Assembly (NCBI RefSeq): GCF_019711615.1
Contig: NZ_JAIGNS010000002.1
Span: 359,501-423,500 of the forward strand
Reading direction: 5' to 3'
DNA from: Qipengyuania intermedia
GTDB lineage: Bacteria > Pseudomonadota > Alphaproteobacteria > Sphingomonadales > Sphingomonadaceae
DNA length: 64,000 nucleotides
In this document: piece by piece, positions 23,995 through 34,148 of the stretch
Position numbering within the stretch: position 1 is the first letter of the stretch
Layout: each line of letters starts with the position of its first letter
The notes under the pieces: model-generated
The model's input: the letters and a program-made list of their open reading frames with translations, nothing else
Database searches by the model: none
What the model was told of the DNA's origin: nothing
Program-made: the position numbers and the translations under genes

Positions 23995-25571
23995 GGGGTC
24001 TCCGGTGCATCGAAGCGGGTCTCGACACGGTCGCTTTCGCGCTGTTCGTCGAGCGAGGTGACGGTGAAGGCAAAGTCTTGGGTCCGGGCATCGCGGGGCG
24101 CCATGACATAGGCCCTGATGGTGCGAACCTGGTCGGCAGCGACCGTTATGGTCTGCGTGGCGGCTGCCTCGTCACGGCCGATGGCATCGGTCCACATGAC
24201 GCCGCCCTCCAGCCCATCGAGCGCGATTTCCATGTCGCGCGGACGGCTTTCCATGTTGCGGATTTTTAGCGTGAAGGAATTGCGGATCGATCCGTCGCTC
24301 ATCAGCATGAATGGCGGATTGCGGTCGGGCGCGACGGTCATTTCCGTATGCGTGCGCACGCCTAGTGCGAACAGCAGGGCCGCGCCGATGCCTGCCCAGA
24401 TCGTGAAATAGACCATCGTCCTCGGGCGGAGCAGGGCACGCCACGCAGGCTTGGGGTTCTCGCCTGCCGCTTCCCGCTCGCAATCCTCGAGCGTGGCATA
24501 GTCGATCAGACCGCGCGGCCTGCCGATATCCTTCATGACCTTGTCGCAGGCATCGATGCACAAGGCGCAGGTGATGCAGCCGATTTGCGGACCTTCGCGG
24601 ATATCGATGCCCGTCGGGCAGACCTGGACGCATTGCGTGCAGTCGATGCAATCGCCGAACTGGCCGGGATTCTTGGCGGCTTTCTTCACGCTGCCTCGCG
24701 GTTCGCCGCGCCAGTCCTTGTAGGTCACCATCAGCGATTTCTCGTCCATCATCGCAGTCTGGATGCGCGGCCAGGGGCACATATAGATGCAGACCTGCTC
24801 GCGCATGAAGCCGCCCAGAGTGACGGTGGTCAGCGTCAGGATCGCCACGGTGGCGTACGCAACCGGCGCTGCTTCCAGCGCGAAGAAGTCGCGAAACAGC
24901 GTGGGCGCATCGGCGAAATAGAGGATCCATGCACCGCCGGTCACGAAACCGATGGCGAGATAGATCGACCATTTGAAGCCGCGCCGGAAGACCTTGCCCC
25001 AGGTCCAGGGCGCATTCTCGAGCCGGATGCGCGCATTGCGATCCCCGTCGACGAAGCGGTCGATATGCTGGAACAGGTCGGTCCAGACCGTCTGCGGGCA
25101 GGCATAGCCGCACCAGGCACGGCCAACGGCGCTCGTGATCACGAACAGGCCGATGCCCGCCATGATCAGCAGGCCCGCGACGAAATAGAATTCGTGCGGC
25201 CAGATCTCGATACCGAACATGTAGAACCGCCGGTTAGCGAGATCTACAAGCACCGCCTGGTCGGGTGCGTAAGGCCCGCGATCCCAGCGCAGCCACGGGG
25301 TGACGTAATAGATACCCAGCGTGACCAGCATCACGAACCATTTGAAGCGCCTGAAAGGCCCGTCGATACGCTTGTTATGGATCGACTTGCGCGCTTCGTA
25401 GAGTTTTTCCGGCAGCGTTTCGCGCGGCGGTTCGTGCGGTTCGTGGCGCCGCGTGGCTGCCGCCGGATCGGCAACCGCGCTGGATACGGGCTCGTTCGAC
25501 TTGGCGATGCCGTCCTCGACGGTCACCGCCCAGTCGCGTTTCGCATCGTCCGGTTGGTCAGGGTTGCCCAT
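23991..25571 (-). CDS. ccoG: Cytochrome oxidase accessory protein CcoG (ferredoxin-like)
   Basis: 526-residue membrane protein with several helices and two 4Fe-4S binding motifs, CIDCTQCVQVCP and CITCALCIDACD, plus YACPQTVW and MCPWPRIQ Cys motifs. CcoG is a cupric reductase that supports copper insertion into cbb3 oxidase. I chose ATG 25571 (MGNPDQPDD), which overlaps the ccoP end by 14 bases. An upstream frame start would overlap ccoP far more. Confidence 0.92.
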   Translation of the reverse strand: MGNPDQPDDAKRDWAVTVEDGIAKSNEPVSSAVADPAAATRRHEPHEPPRETLPEKLYEARKSIHNKRIDGPFRRFKWFVMLVTLGIYYVTPWLRWDRGPYAPDQAVLVDLANRRFYMFGIEIWPHEFYFVAGLLIMAGIGLFVITSAVGRAWCGYACPQTVWTDLFQHIDRFVDGDRNARIRLENAPWTWGKVFRRGFKWSIYLAIGFVTGGAWILYFADAPTLFRDFFALEAAPVAYATVAILTLTTVTLGGFMREQVCIYMCPWPRIQTAMMDEKSLMVTYKDWRGEPRGSVKKAAKNPGQFGDCIDCTQCVQVCPTGIDIREGPQIGCITCALCIDACDKVMKDIGRPRGLIDYATLEDCEREAAGENPKPAWRALLRPRTMVYFTIWAGIGAALLFALGVRTHTEMTVAPDRNPPFMLMSDGSIRNSFTLKIRNMESRPRDMEIALDGLEGGVMWTDAIGRDEAAATQTITVAADQVRTIRAYVMAPRDARTQDFAFTVTSLDEQRESDRVETRFDAPETP

Positions 25572-26490
25572 CGTTTCCGGCTTCCGCTTCGGGTTGGGTT
25601 TCGGCGCTGTCGGAAATCTCCGCTTGCGCCTCTTCGCCTCCCCCGAGCGAATAGACATAGGCTGTCAGCATCTTGACCGTCACCGGGTCCAGCCTCTCGC
25701 CCCATGCGGGCATTGCGCCCATCCTGGGGTTGAGGATCTGGCGTTTGATGTCGGCAGCGGTTCCGCCACGAAGCCAGATCTGGTCGTTGAGGCGCGGCGC
25801 GCCTTGTGCACGGTCGCCCTGTCCGGCCGGGCCGTGGCAGGCCGCGCAATTGTCGGCATAGATCTGCGCGCCCGCCGCGCTGGCATCCGCATTGCCGCTT
25901 AGCGACAGGACGTGCTGCGTCACGGCTTCGAGCTGCGCGCTGTCGAATGCGCCGTCGAACGATGGCATGACGCTCTGGCGTTTCTCGTTATCGTCCGGCT
26001 GGCGAATGCCGCGGTCGATCGAATAGTGGATCGCCGCAAGATCGCCGCCCCACAGCCAGTCGTCATCGTTGAGGTTGGGATAGCCCAATGTCTGGCTGCC
26101 CGCCGCGCCGGATCCGTGGCATTGCGAACAGTTCACCTTGAACGCCGCTGCGCCGCCCGCGACGGCGCGCTGCATGAGTTCCGGATTGTCGCGCAGTTTC
26201 ACCACGTCGATCGCGGCAAGCTGTTCGCGGAAGCTCTGCTGGGCACGGTCGGCGGCGGTCATCTCCTGAGCCAGCGCGCCGCGGCTGGACCAGCCCAGCA
26301 TGCCTGCGGTCGCCCGGTCGATCATCGGCCATGCCGGATACGCGATGACATAGCCGATGGCGAAGATGATGGTGAGGTAGAAGGTCCACAGCCACCAGCG
26401 CGGCAGCGGGGTGTTGAGCTCTTCGATGCCGTCCCATTCATGGCCGACGGTCTCGGTGCCCGTGGGCTGGTCGATGCGCTTATTCGCCAT
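25558..26490 (-). CDS. ccoP: cbb3-type cytochrome c oxidase subunit CcoP
   Basis: 310-residue diheme cytochrome c subunit that feeds electrons to CcoN. An N-terminal helix (PRWWLWTFYLTIIFAIGYV) is followed by two heme-binding motifs, CSQCH and CAACH. The ATG at 26490 has AAGGA eight bases upstream and overlaps the ccoQ end by 11 bases. Confidence 0.95.
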   Translation of the reverse strand: MANKRIDQPTGTETVGHEWDGIEELNTPLPRWWLWTFYLTIIFAIGYVIAYPAWPMIDRATAGMLGWSSRGALAQEMTAADRAQQSFREQLAAIDVVKLRDNPELMQRAVAGGAAAFKVNCSQCHGSGAAGSQTLGYPNLNDDDWLWGGDLAAIHYSIDRGIRQPDDNEKRQSVMPSFDGAFDSAQLEAVTQHVLSLSGNADASAAGAQIYADNCAACHGPAGQGDRAQGAPRLNDQIWLRGGTAADIKRQILNPRMGAMPAWGERLDPVTVKMLTAYVYSLGGGEEAQAEISDSAETQPEAEAGNDGQP

Positions 26491-26644
26491 CGTCGTTTCC
26501 TTCAAAGATCGAATTGGCTGCCTCTTCGTTGCGCTTGCCGGCGCCTGGGCGGAACGGCCACAGGCACAGCAACAGGAAGAGCGCGACCGTGGCGATCAGC
26601 GCATAGCTGTCGGCGAAGTGGCGCAGGCTTTCGTAGGAGGTCAT
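26480..26644 (-). CDS. ccoQ: cbb3-type oxidase small subunit CcoQ
   Basis: 54-residue protein with one helix ([19 protein letters not shown]) and a polar C-terminus, typical of CcoQ/FixQ, which stabilises the oxidase. It lies between ccoO and ccoP and overlaps both: ATGA with the ccoO stop, 11 bases with ccoP. Confidence 0.88.
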   Translation of the reverse strand: MTSYESLRHFADSYALIATVALFLLLCLWPFRPGAGKRNEEAANSIFEGNDDGE

Positions 26645-27393
26645 CGGCCTTTCTCCTGCGCGAGTTCCTGCTGTGCGGCGGCGCTGTCGACATCGACCAG
26701 CGTGCCCAGCATCTGGAGATAGGCGACCAGCGCATCCATCTCCGTGATGCGCGAGGGATCGCCGTCGTAATCGCGCACCTGTGCCTTGGGATAGCGGCGC
26801 TGGAAGTCTTCCAAATCGCCTTCCGCATCCGGATCGGCTTGCAGGAAGAGGTCCATCAGGGCGTTGTCGATGTCTTCCTGCGAATAGGGCACGCCGACGC
26901 GGCTGAGTGCGGTGAGGGTCGCAGAAGGGTCGCCCACGGCCAGCTCGGTTTCGGCGAGGAAGCCGTATTGCGGCATGACGCTTTCGGGCACCACGGCTTG
27001 CGGATTGACGAGGTGCTGGACGTGCCATTCATCCGAATAGCGGCCGCCGACGCGGGCAAGATCAGGCCCCGTGCGCTTGGAGCCCCACTGGAAGGGGTGG
27101 TCGTACATACTTTCCGCAGCGAGGCTGTATGCGCCGTAGCGTTCCACTTCGTCGCGGAACGGGCGGATCATCTGGCTATGGCAGACATAGCAGCCTTCAC
27201 GGATGTAGATGTCGCGCCCGGCCTGTTCCAGCGGGGTATAGGGCCGCATCCCGTCGACTTTCTCGATCGTGTTGTCGAGATAGAAGAGCGGTGTGATCTG
27301 CACCAGGCCGCCGATGGCAACCGTGATCAGCGTGCACACCGCCAGCAGCGTGATGTTGCGTTCTAGTTTCTTGTGGCGTTCGGTCATGCTCAT
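26641..27393 (-). CDS. ccoO: cbb3-type cytochrome c oxidase subunit CcoO
   Basis: 250-residue monoheme cytochrome c subunit, anchored by an N-terminal helix ([18 protein letters not shown]), with the heme motif CYVCHS and the typical [21 protein letters not shown] lies nine bases upstream of the first ATG; a second ATG two codons later is also possible. Confidence 0.95.
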   Translation of the reverse strand: MSMTERHKKLERNITLLAVCTLITVAIGGLVQITPLFYLDNTIEKVDGMRPYTPLEQAGRDIYIREGCYVCHSQMIRPFRDEVERYGAYSLAAESMYDHPFQWGSKRTGPDLARVGGRYSDEWHVQHLVNPQAVVPESVMPQYGFLAETELAVGDPSATLTALSRVGVPYSQEDIDNALMDLFLQADPDAEGDLEDFQRRYPKAQVRDYDGDPSRITEMDALVAYLQMLGTLVDVDSAAAQQELAQEKGR

Positions 27394-27405
27394 GGCAGTC
27401 AGCCC

Positions 27406-29082
27406 TTATTCGGCCGGAACGGCGCTGGTGGGAGTCTCGACGATCGGACGGTCTTTCTCCGCGTCGTAGGCGGCGTCGCGCATCGGCGCTTCGTCGCGCA
27501 GCTTCCCGGCGAGCGTCATCCAGATGTTGTAGGTCATCACGAAGGCGCCCGAGAGGTAGAGCAGGCCGCCAAAGGCGCGCAGCACGTACATCGGGAACAT
27601 CGCGGCGACGCTGTCGGCGAAGGACCAGACGAGGTATCCGTCGGGGCCGTATTCGCGCCACATCAGGCCCTGCTGGATCCCGGCGACCCACATGGTGGCA
27701 GCGTAGAAAACGATGCCCAGCGTCGCGAGCCAGAAGTGCCAGTTGATCATCCGCAGCGAATACATCCGTTCCCGGCCCCACAGGCGCGGCACGAGGAAAT
27801 ACACGCAGGCGAAGGTAATCATGCCGTTCCATCCAAGCGCGCCAGAATGGACGTGGCCGATGGTCCAGTCGGTATAGTGCGACAGGCTGTTCACGCTCTT
27901 GATCGAGAGCATGGGCCCTTCGAACGTGCTCATCCCGTAGAAGGCGAGCGCCATGACCATCATGCGGATGATCGGGTCGGTGCGGATCTTGTCCCATGCC
28001 CCGTTGAGGGTCATCAACCCGTTGATCATGCCGCCCCAGCTGGGCATCCACAGCATGATCGAGAACACCATGCCCAGCGTCTGCGCCCAGTCAGGCAGCG
28101 CGGTGTAGTGCAGGTGGTGCGGACCCGCCCAGATGTAGAGGAAGATCAGCGACCAGAAGTGGATGATCGACAGGCGGTAGCTGTAGACCGGGCGTTCGGC
28201 CTGTTTCGGCACGAAGTAGTACATCATCGCCAGGAAGCCCGCCGTCAGGAAGAAACCGACAGCGTTGTGCCCGTACCACCACTGCGTCAGCGCATCCTGC
28301 ACCCCGGCAAAGGCGCTGTAGCTTTTCGCGCCAAGCAGGCTCACCGGCATGGCGAGGTTGTTGACGATGTGCAGCATCGCAACGGTCACGATGAAGGCGA
28401 GGTAGAACCAGTTCGCGACGTAGATATGCGGTTCGCGGCGGCGGACGATGGTGCCGACGAAGACGATGAAATAGGCGACCCACACGATGGTCAGCCACAG
28501 GTCGACGTACCATTCGGGCTCTGCATATTCGCGCGATTGCGTGACGCCAAGGAGGTAACCCGTCGCCGCCAGAACGATGAATAGCTGGTAGCCCCAGAAA
28601 ACGAAGCGGGCGAGGCCGGGGAAGGCCAGCTGCGCGCGGCAGGTGCGCTGGACGACATAGAAGCTCGTCGCGATCAGGGCATTGCCGCCGAATGCGAAGA
28701 TGACTGCACTGGTATGGAGCGGGCGAACCCTGCCGAAATTGAAATAGGGCTCGAAGTTGAGCTGCGGGAAGGCCAGCTGCAAGGCGATGAAAAGGCCTGC
28801 GGCAAGGCCCGCAATGCCCCAGAACATGGTCGCCAGCACGCCCCAGCGGATGGGGTCGTCGTCGTATTTCGACGGCGTATCGGGCATCTTGAAGAAGCTG
28901 TTGAGCTTGCCTGCGGGGTCGTATCGCGATGCGCTCATCCACATCAGGACGAAGCACACCAGTGCCACGATTACCGCGTGTGCGGCAAAGCCCCCGTCGG
29001 CCGCCGTGGCAACAACCACGATCGAGACCAGGAACAGGACAAACCACAGCATTGTGCGGCCTAGTGCGGTTTCCGCTTGCAT
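27406..29082 (-). CDS. ccoN: cbb3-type cytochrome c oxidase catalytic subunit CcoN
   Basis: 558-residue integral membrane catalytic subunit of the high-affinity oxidase, reducing oxygen to water at low oxygen tension. Twelve or more helices; heme/CuB ligand motifs include [32 protein letters not shown] and [12 protein letters not shown] strong GGGAGGTAAT site precedes the ATG, and a perfect FNR box lies about 55 bases upstream. Confidence 0.96.
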   Translation of the reverse strand: MQAETALGRTMLWFVLFLVSIVVVATAADGGFAAHAVIVALVCFVLMWMSASRYDPAGKLNSFFKMPDTPSKYDDDPIRWGVLATMFWGIAGLAAGLFIALQLAFPQLNFEPYFNFGRVRPLHTSAVIFAFGGNALIATSFYVVQRTCRAQLAFPGLARFVFWGYQLFIVLAATGYLLGVTQSREYAEPEWYVDLWLTIVWVAYFIVFVGTIVRRREPHIYVANWFYLAFIVTVAMLHIVNNLAMPVSLLGAKSYSAFAGVQDALTQWWYGHNAVGFFLTAGFLAMMYYFVPKQAERPVYSYRLSIIHFWSLIFLYIWAGPHHLHYTALPDWAQTLGMVFSIMLWMPSWGGMINGLMTLNGAWDKIRTDPIIRMMVMALAFYGMSTFEGPMLSIKSVNSLSHYTDWTIGHVHSGALGWNGMITFACVYFLVPRLWGRERMYSLRMINWHFWLATLGIVFYAATMWVAGIQQGLMWREYGPDGYLVWSFADSVAAMFPMYVLRAFGGLLYLSGAFVMTYNIWMTLAGKLRDEAPMRDAAYDAEKDRPIVETPTSAVPAE

Positions 29083-29134
29083 ATTACCTCCCGTGCAATC
29101 CCTGCGCGCCTAACGCGGCCACCGGGATCCGGCA

Positions 29135-29148
29135 TTGATGTGGATCAA
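29135..29148. promoter_or_regulatory. Perfect FNR box upstream of ccoN
   Basis: TTGAT-GTGG-ATCAA matches the FNR/FixK consensus exactly. If it sits at -41.5 relative to the ccoN start of transcription, that start falls near 29100, 18 bases before the ATG, fitting a class II activated promoter. Confidence 0.85.
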
Positions 29149-29162
29149 ATTTGATGGATTTT

Positions 29163-29864
29163 TCACGCAGCGACCCTGAGGTGGCCTGCGCGGCGATCGA
29201 GTTCGTCGACGCGTAGCAGCGTCACTCCGGAGCGGCCCTGGGTCCGGATCAGCCCCTGGTCTCGCAGCAAGGTGAACTGGCGGCTGACGGTCTCTATGGT
29301 GAGGCCGAGGCTGTCGGCGATATCCCTGCGCGACATGGGCAGGTCCAGCTTCACCTCGGACCCATCACCGCGCCCAATCCGCTCTGCCATGGAGAGCAGG
29401 AAGCTGGACACGCGTTCGAGCGCCGACTTGCGCCCGAGGGTGAGTGTCTTCTCTCGGCTGCGCTGCAGCGAGACGGTGCTGCGCTCCAGCAGTTGGGTGA
29501 GGACCTGCTGGTGCTTTTCGGCAGCTTGCAGGAACTGTGCGTAGGGGAAAGTCATGAGGTCGCACTCGATCAGTGCTTCGAGCGTGTAGCTGTGCGCGCC
29601 ATGGGCGGGCAGTGTCAGCAGGTCTCCGGTGAAATGGAAGGCGAGCACCTGTTCGCGATGGTCCGAAGCATGGGCGACCAGTTTCGTCGCACCGTCGCAC
29701 AGGAAGACGAGGGTCGGCTCGTCCTCGGGGTAGTGGAGCTGACGGTCCGCTTTGAGGTGGACGTGCGAACCGAGCGTGCGGAACAGGCGCACGGTCTCCG
29801 GCCCTGTGCGCTTGGGCAGAACGCGGCTTACGAAGCAGTCGAAGGCGTCGGTGCAAGTGTGCAT
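29163..29864 (-). CDS. CRP/FNR-family oxygen-responsive regulator
   Basis: 233-residue regulator with an N-terminal cyclic-nucleotide-binding-like beta-roll and a C-terminal winged helix. Its recognition helix IETVSRQF has the E-x2-SR pattern of FNR, which reads TTGAT half-sites. N-terminal cysteines are C4 and C10; C101 (IECDLMTF) aligns with FNR C122. The fourth usual cluster ligand is missing inside the protein: a TGC codon lies just before the ATG, but no start codon is available further upstream before a stop. AGGG lies five bases upstream of the ATG. Probably activates the cco operon and ompW. Confidence 0.85.
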   Translation of the reverse strand: MHTCTDAFDCFVSRVLPKRTGPETVRLFRTLGSHVHLKADRQLHYPEDEPTLVFLCDGATKLVAHASDHREQVLAFHFTGDLLTLPAHGAHSYTLEALIECDLMTFPYAQFLQAAEKHQQVLTQLLERSTVSLQRSREKTLTLGRKSALERVSSFLLSMAERIGRGDGSEVKLDLPMSRRDIADSLGLTIETVSRQFTLLRDQGLIRTQGRSGVTLLRVDELDRRAGHLRVAA

Positions 29865-29898
29865 GCACGCCCTATCGCGCGGCTAAAAGCGTATCTCA

Positions 29899-29912
29899 TT
29901 GATCCAGATCAA
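29899..29912. promoter_or_regulatory. Perfect FNR box between the fnr-like gene and ompW
   Basis: TTGAT-CCAG-ATCAA, exact consensus. It is centred 41 bases before the regulator ATG and about 102 bases before the ompW ATG, so it can serve ompW activation, autoregulation, or both. Confidence 0.8.
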
Positions 29913-30007
29913 GGAGCGCCTTGGAAAGGTGGTGCAGTTGCCTTGCCACGCGATGCAACAACCTGGGCCGCATGGGGTGGCCGCTGCACCGCGCCAAGGA
30001 ATGCGAA

Positions 30008-30682
30008 ATGAAGAAACTGCTTGCCGGAACCGTCGCGGGGCTCGCGATGCTTGCCATCCCCGCCCAGGCGCAGGCACAGGACGCCAAGGGCGCCATCCAG
30101 GTGAAGCTGCTGGGCACGGCCGTGCTCCCCGATGGCAAGATCACCGAGGTGAAAACCGATATCGTCGGACTGCCCGCCGGGACGCAGACCGAGGCCAACG
30201 ACAATGTCGTGCCGACGCTCGCGATCGAATATTTCGTCTCGCCCAATTTCTCGCTGGAGACGATCTGCTGCATGACGCAGCACGATGTCGACTCCGTCTC
30301 GGGCCTGACGGGTGCCGAGCTGGTGTCGGATGCCAAGCTCATCCCGGCGACCGTCACCGCGAAATACCACTTCGATCTCGGCGGTGCGAAGCCCTACCTC
30401 GGCGCCGGCGCGACCTATTTCCTCTGGGTGGATGTGGACCCCGGCGAAGCGACCCTGCCGCTGGGTGTGACCAGGACCGACCTCTCGGACGAATTCGGCT
30501 TCGTGTTGCAGGCCGGTTTCGATGTCCCGGTCAATGACAGTGGCCTCGCCTTCAGCGTTGATGCGAAGCGCTATTTCGTCGGTACCACGGCGAGCTGGTA
30601 TGCGGGTGACACGCTGGCGATCCAGACCGAACACGATCTCGACCCATGGGTGCTGAGCGCTGGCGTCGCCTACCGCTTTTGA
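30008..30682 (+). CDS. ompW: OmpW-family outer-membrane porin
   Basis: 224-residue small outer-membrane barrel. A signal peptide ends at AQAQAQDAKG; the mature protein shows VVPTLAIEYFVSPNFSLE and ends in aromatic VAYRF. OmpW is often controlled by oxygen regulators, which fits the FNR box upstream. The ATG at 30008 has AAGGAA nine bases upstream. It is followed by a strong terminator. Confidence 0.92.
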   Translation: MKKLLAGTVAGLAMLAIPAQAQAQDAKGAIQVKLLGTAVLPDGKITEVKTDIVGLPAGTQTEANDNVVPTLAIEYFVSPNFSLETICCMTQHDVDSVSGLTGAELVSDAKLIPATVTAKYHFDLGGAKPYLGAGATYFLWVDVDPGEATLPLGVTRTDLSDEFGFVLQAGFDVPVNDSGLAFSVDAKRYFVGTTASWYAGDTLAIQTEHDLDPWVLSAGVAYRF

Positions 30683-30722
30683 CGGGATCGGCCGGCTCTC
30701 GCACGCCAGCCGGCCCGCCTTG

Positions 30723-30760
30723 CGCGGCCTTGCGGGAAGTCCCGCAGGGCCGCGTTTTTT
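30723..30760 (+). terminator. Strong intrinsic terminator of ompW
   Basis: CGCGGCC-t-TGCGGG pairs with CCCGCA-g-GGCCGCG around an AAGT loop (30723-30754), followed by TTTTTT. Confidence 0.92.
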
Positions 30761-30829
30761 ATGCTAGGTCCAAACCTGCGATTTCCGCAGCACCTTGAAG
30801 CGTGTGCCATGAGTGTTAGGGGCGATTCG

Positions 30830-32050
30830 ATGTTATCTTCGGCCCTTCCGATCCGGTCCCTCTTGTTCGCCATCTTCATCCTGATGGCGGGAAGCGGTTT
30901 CCTCTCGACCCTCATCGCCATCCGGCTGGAAGAGGCGGGTGCGGCTGCGCTGCTGATCGGTATCGTGGGTACAGGCTATTTCGCGGGGCTCACCTGGGGG
31001 TCGCTCAAAGTGGAAGCCCTGATTGCCCGCATCGGCCATATCCGCGCCTTCGCCGCCTTTGTCACCGTATTCTCGGCAAGCAGCCTGACCTATGCGATCG
31101 TGGACTTCCCTTATCTGTGGATCGCGCTGCGGCTGGTGGACGGTTTTGCGATGGCGGGCGTCTTCGTGTGCCTCGAAAGCTGGCTCAACAAGCAAGCCCA
31201 GCCGCACAACCGCAGCACGATCCTCGCGGCCTATATGATCGCGCTGTATTGCGGACAGGCCGGGGGACAGTTCCTGCTGAACCTGGGCGACAATTCGCCG
31301 GACCTGCCCTTCATGGTTTCGGCCGTGCTGCTGTCGCTTGCGCTGCTACCGGTCTTGCTGACCCGGATGGAGCAGCCGCATATCGAACGCACCGTGCCGT
31401 TCTCGCTGAAGCGCCTGTATACCGCATCGCCGCTCGGCATCGTCGGCACGCTGACGACCGGCGCAATGCTGGGCGCATTCTACGCCATGGGTGCGGTCTA
31501 CGTACAGCGCATCGGTATGGACCTCTCGCAGGTCGCCTTCTTCACCTTCAGCGTGATCGCGGGCGGCGTGCTGCTGCAATACCCGCTCGGATTGCTGTCC
31601 GACCGGTTCGACCGGCGTAAGGTGATCGTGTGGTGCAGCCTCATTGCGGCGGCGATCTGTGCGGGGCTTGCCGTGCTCGAACTGCCAAACGAGGGGACGA
31701 TCCTGCTCGGTGCGATGTTCGGCGGCTTCGCCTTCGCGCTCTATCCCCTGTGCGTGGCACATACCAACGACCACCTCGAAGAAGACGAGCGGATCGGGGC
31801 GAGCAGCGGACTGGTACTGACCTATTCGGCAGGCGCGGTAGCAGGGCCGCTGATCGGGTCGACCGCGATGAGCCTTGCCGGACCGGCCGGCCTGTTCTTT
31901 GCCATCGGTTCCATGGCGCTGCTCGGCGGTCTGTTCGGCCTTTGGCGTATGGCGGCGGCTCCGCCCGTCGCAGCCGACGACCAGCAACCTTTCCAAAGCC
32001 TACCGCGCACCTCGCCGATGGCGGCGGTCCTCGAATCGGACGAAGACTGA
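30830..32050 (+). CDS. MFS transporter (YcaD-like)
   Basis: 406-residue major-facilitator transporter with twelve predicted helices. It shows FVCLESWLNKQAQPHNRS and the inter-domain LSDRFDRRKVI, typical of the YcaD/MFS_1 group. The substrate is unknown. ATG 30830 has TAGGGG eight bases upstream and is preferred over ATG 30809, which has no ribosome-binding site. Confidence 0.85.
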   Translation: MLSSALPIRSLLFAIFILMAGSGFLSTLIAIRLEEAGAAALLIGIVGTGYFAGLTWGSLKVEALIARIGHIRAFAAFVTVFSASSLTYAIVDFPYLWIALRLVDGFAMAGVFVCLESWLNKQAQPHNRSTILAAYMIALYCGQAGGQFLLNLGDNSPDLPFMVSAVLLSLALLPVLLTRMEQPHIERTVPFSLKRLYTASPLGIVGTLTTGAMLGAFYAMGAVYVQRIGMDLSQVAFFTFSVIAGGVLLQYPLGLLSDRFDRRKVIVWCSLIAAAICAGLAVLELPNEGTILLGAMFGGFAFALYPLCVAHTNDHLEEDERIGASSGLVLTYSAGAVAGPLIGSTAMSLAGPAGLFFAIGSMALLGGLFGLWRMAAAPPVAADDQQPFQSLPRTSPMAAVLESDED

Positions 32051-32096
32051 GAGCATTGCCTTGACCCGCTGGCGAGGGTCCCCGAAAGCACCGCCG

Positions 32097-34118
32097 ATGA
32101 AATTGCTCGCTCCAGCTTCTCTCCCGCTACGTGCAGGCCTTTTCGTGGCGGCAGCCGCTGCCGCATCGCCTGCAATCGCACAGGATGCCGAGGAACCTGT
32201 GATCGTAGTCACCGGCGAAGGCCTGGAGGAAACGCCTGCCAGCCCAGCCTACGACACGCAGACCATCAAGCGCGAGCAGATCGTCTCGGCGCCCTCGGGT
32301 CGGATAGAGGACGTGCTGTCTTCGGTCGCGGGGTTCCAGCAATTCCGCCGGTCCGACAGCCGCTCGTCCAATCCCAGCGCACAGGGCGCGACCTTGCGTG
32401 CCCTCGGCGGCAATGCGACCAGTCGCGCGCTGGTGCTGCTCGACGGCGTGCCGATGGCCGACCCTTTCTTCGGCTTCATCCCTTTCACGGCCATCGCCCC
32501 CGAACGCCTGGGCGAAATCAGGGTGACGCGCGGGGGCGGTGCCGGCTCCTTCGGTGCAGGCGCGCTGGCTGGGACGATCGAACTGGTGAGCGCGGGCGGT
32601 GCCGATCTCGACGGCTTCGGCGGCCAGGTCCTCGTCAATGATCGCGGCGGTACGGAAAGCGCAATCCACGGATCTTCACAATTGTCTGACGGGTTCGCGG
32701 TGATCTCGGCGCGGTGGGACCGGGGTCCGGGCTTCTTCACTACGCCGGAGGCCGACCGCGTCGATGCCAGCGCCAAATCGGCTTACGACAGCTGGTCCAC
32801 GCAGCTTCGCGGCGTAATCCCCGCGGGTGAGGACGCAGAGCTGCAGGTGCGCGGCCTTGTCTATGACGACCGCCGCACTTTGCGCTTCGATGGCGCGGAC
32901 AGTTCCAGCTCCGGCCAGGATGCGAGCATTCGCCTCGTCGGGCGGGGCGACTGGCAGTATGAAGCGCTCGCCTATGTGCAGGCGCGCAATTTCACCAATA
33001 CGGTCATCAGCTCGACGCGGTTCGTGCCGGTCCTCGACCAGCGTAACACGCCCTCGACCGGGCTGGGCGGCAAGCTGGAAGTGCGTCCGCCGGTCCAGGA
33101 GGACCAGGTGCTGCGTCTGGGGGTGGATTACCGCCGCTCCGACGGGGAGTTGTTCGAAACCGCGATCAGTGCCTTCAGTGGCAGGGTCAACGAGCGGCGC
33201 AATGCCGGCGGGACCAATTCCGATCTCGGCTTCTTTGTGGAGCATGAATGGCTGCTCGGCCCCGTCACGCTGACAGGCGGTGCGCGGGTGGACCGTTATG
33301 CGATTTCGGACGGCTTCTACGAGGCGCGCGATGCTTCGGGCAATATTATCCGTTCGGACCGCTTCGAGGATCGCTCCGGATGGCAGGATTCCTATCGCGG
33401 CGGCGTGTTGTTCAAGGCCTCAGATGCCTTGCGCCTGCGCGCAGCGGCCTACACCGGCCTGCGCCTGCCCACGCTGAACGAACTTTACCGGCCCTTCGTC
33501 GTGTTTCCGGTCACGACGAATGCCAATGCCTCGCTACGTAACGAGCGGCTGGAAGGCGTCGAGGCCGGCTTCGACCTGACCCCGGCGGAAGGCGTGGAAT
33601 TGTCGGCCACGGTTTTCGACAACAAGGTGGAAGGGGCTATCGCGAACGTCACGCTTGATGCCACTACCCGCCAGCGCCAGAATATCGACGAGATCAGGGC
33701 GCGCGGCGTTGAAGTCTCCGCTGGCCTTTCCCTCGACACGCTGCGCTTCGATCTCTCGCTCGCCTATACCGATGCCGAGGCACGCGATGCAGGCGCCGCT
33801 TTCGACGGCAACCGGCCTGCGCAAACGCCGCGCTGGGCGGGCGGGGCGACGCTAAGCTGGCGGCCCGCGACGGACTGGCTGCTGGCAGCATCACTGCGCC
33901 ACACCGGCGACCAGTTCGAGGACGATCTCGAGACCGATGTGCTGCCGGCCACGACCACCTTCGGCGTTTACGCACAGGTGCCCGTGACCAGGCGCCTTAC
34001 CGTGGTGCTGCGCGGCGAAAACCTGTTCGACGAGGAAATCGTGACCCGAAACCAGAGCGGCTCCATCGACCTCGGTGTGCCGCGGACCGTCTGGGCCGGC
34101 ATCAAGCTGGGCCTGTAG
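32097..34118 (+). CDS. TonB-dependent outer-membrane receptor
   Basis: 673-residue receptor. A signal peptide ends near PAIAQDAEE, then a TonB-box-like stretch (PVIVVTGEG), a plug domain (SRALVLLDGVPMADPFFG, then RVTRGGGAGSFGAGALAG) and a 22-strand barrel with terminal aromatic/Leu residues. Ligand unknown. It starts 46 bases after the MFS gene on the same strand, so the two may form an operon for uptake of the same compound. Confidence 0.9.
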   Translation: MKLLAPASLPLRAGLFVAAAAAASPAIAQDAEEPVIVVTGEGLEETPASPAYDTQTIKREQIVSAPSGRIEDVLSSVAGFQQFRRSDSRSSNPSAQGATLRALGGNATSRALVLLDGVPMADPFFGFIPFTAIAPERLGEIRVTRGGGAGSFGAGALAGTIELVSAGGADLDGFGGQVLVNDRGGTESAIHGSSQLSDGFAVISARWDRGPGFFTTPEADRVDASAKSAYDSWSTQLRGVIPAGEDAELQVRGLVYDDRRTLRFDGADSSSSGQDASIRLVGRGDWQYEALAYVQARNFTNTVISSTRFVPVLDQRNTPSTGLGGKLEVRPPVQEDQVLRLGVDYRRSDGELFETAISAFSGRVNERRNAGGTNSDLGFFVEHEWLLGPVTLTGGARVDRYAISDGFYEARDASGNIIRSDRFEDRSGWQDSYRGGVLFKASDALRLRAAAYTGLRLPTLNELYRPFVVFPVTTNANASLRNERLEGVEAGFDLTPAEGVELSATVFDNKVEGAIANVTLDATTRQRQNIDEIRARGVEVSAGLSLDTLRFDLSLAYTDAEARDAGAAFDGNRPAQTPRWAGGATLSWRPATDWLLAASLRHTGDQFEDDLETDVLPATTTFGVYAQVPVTRRLTVVLRGENLFDEEIVTRNQSGSIDLGVPRTVWAGIKLGL

Positions 34119-34148
34119 AACGACGATCGAAATGAGAGGTTTGCCCAA

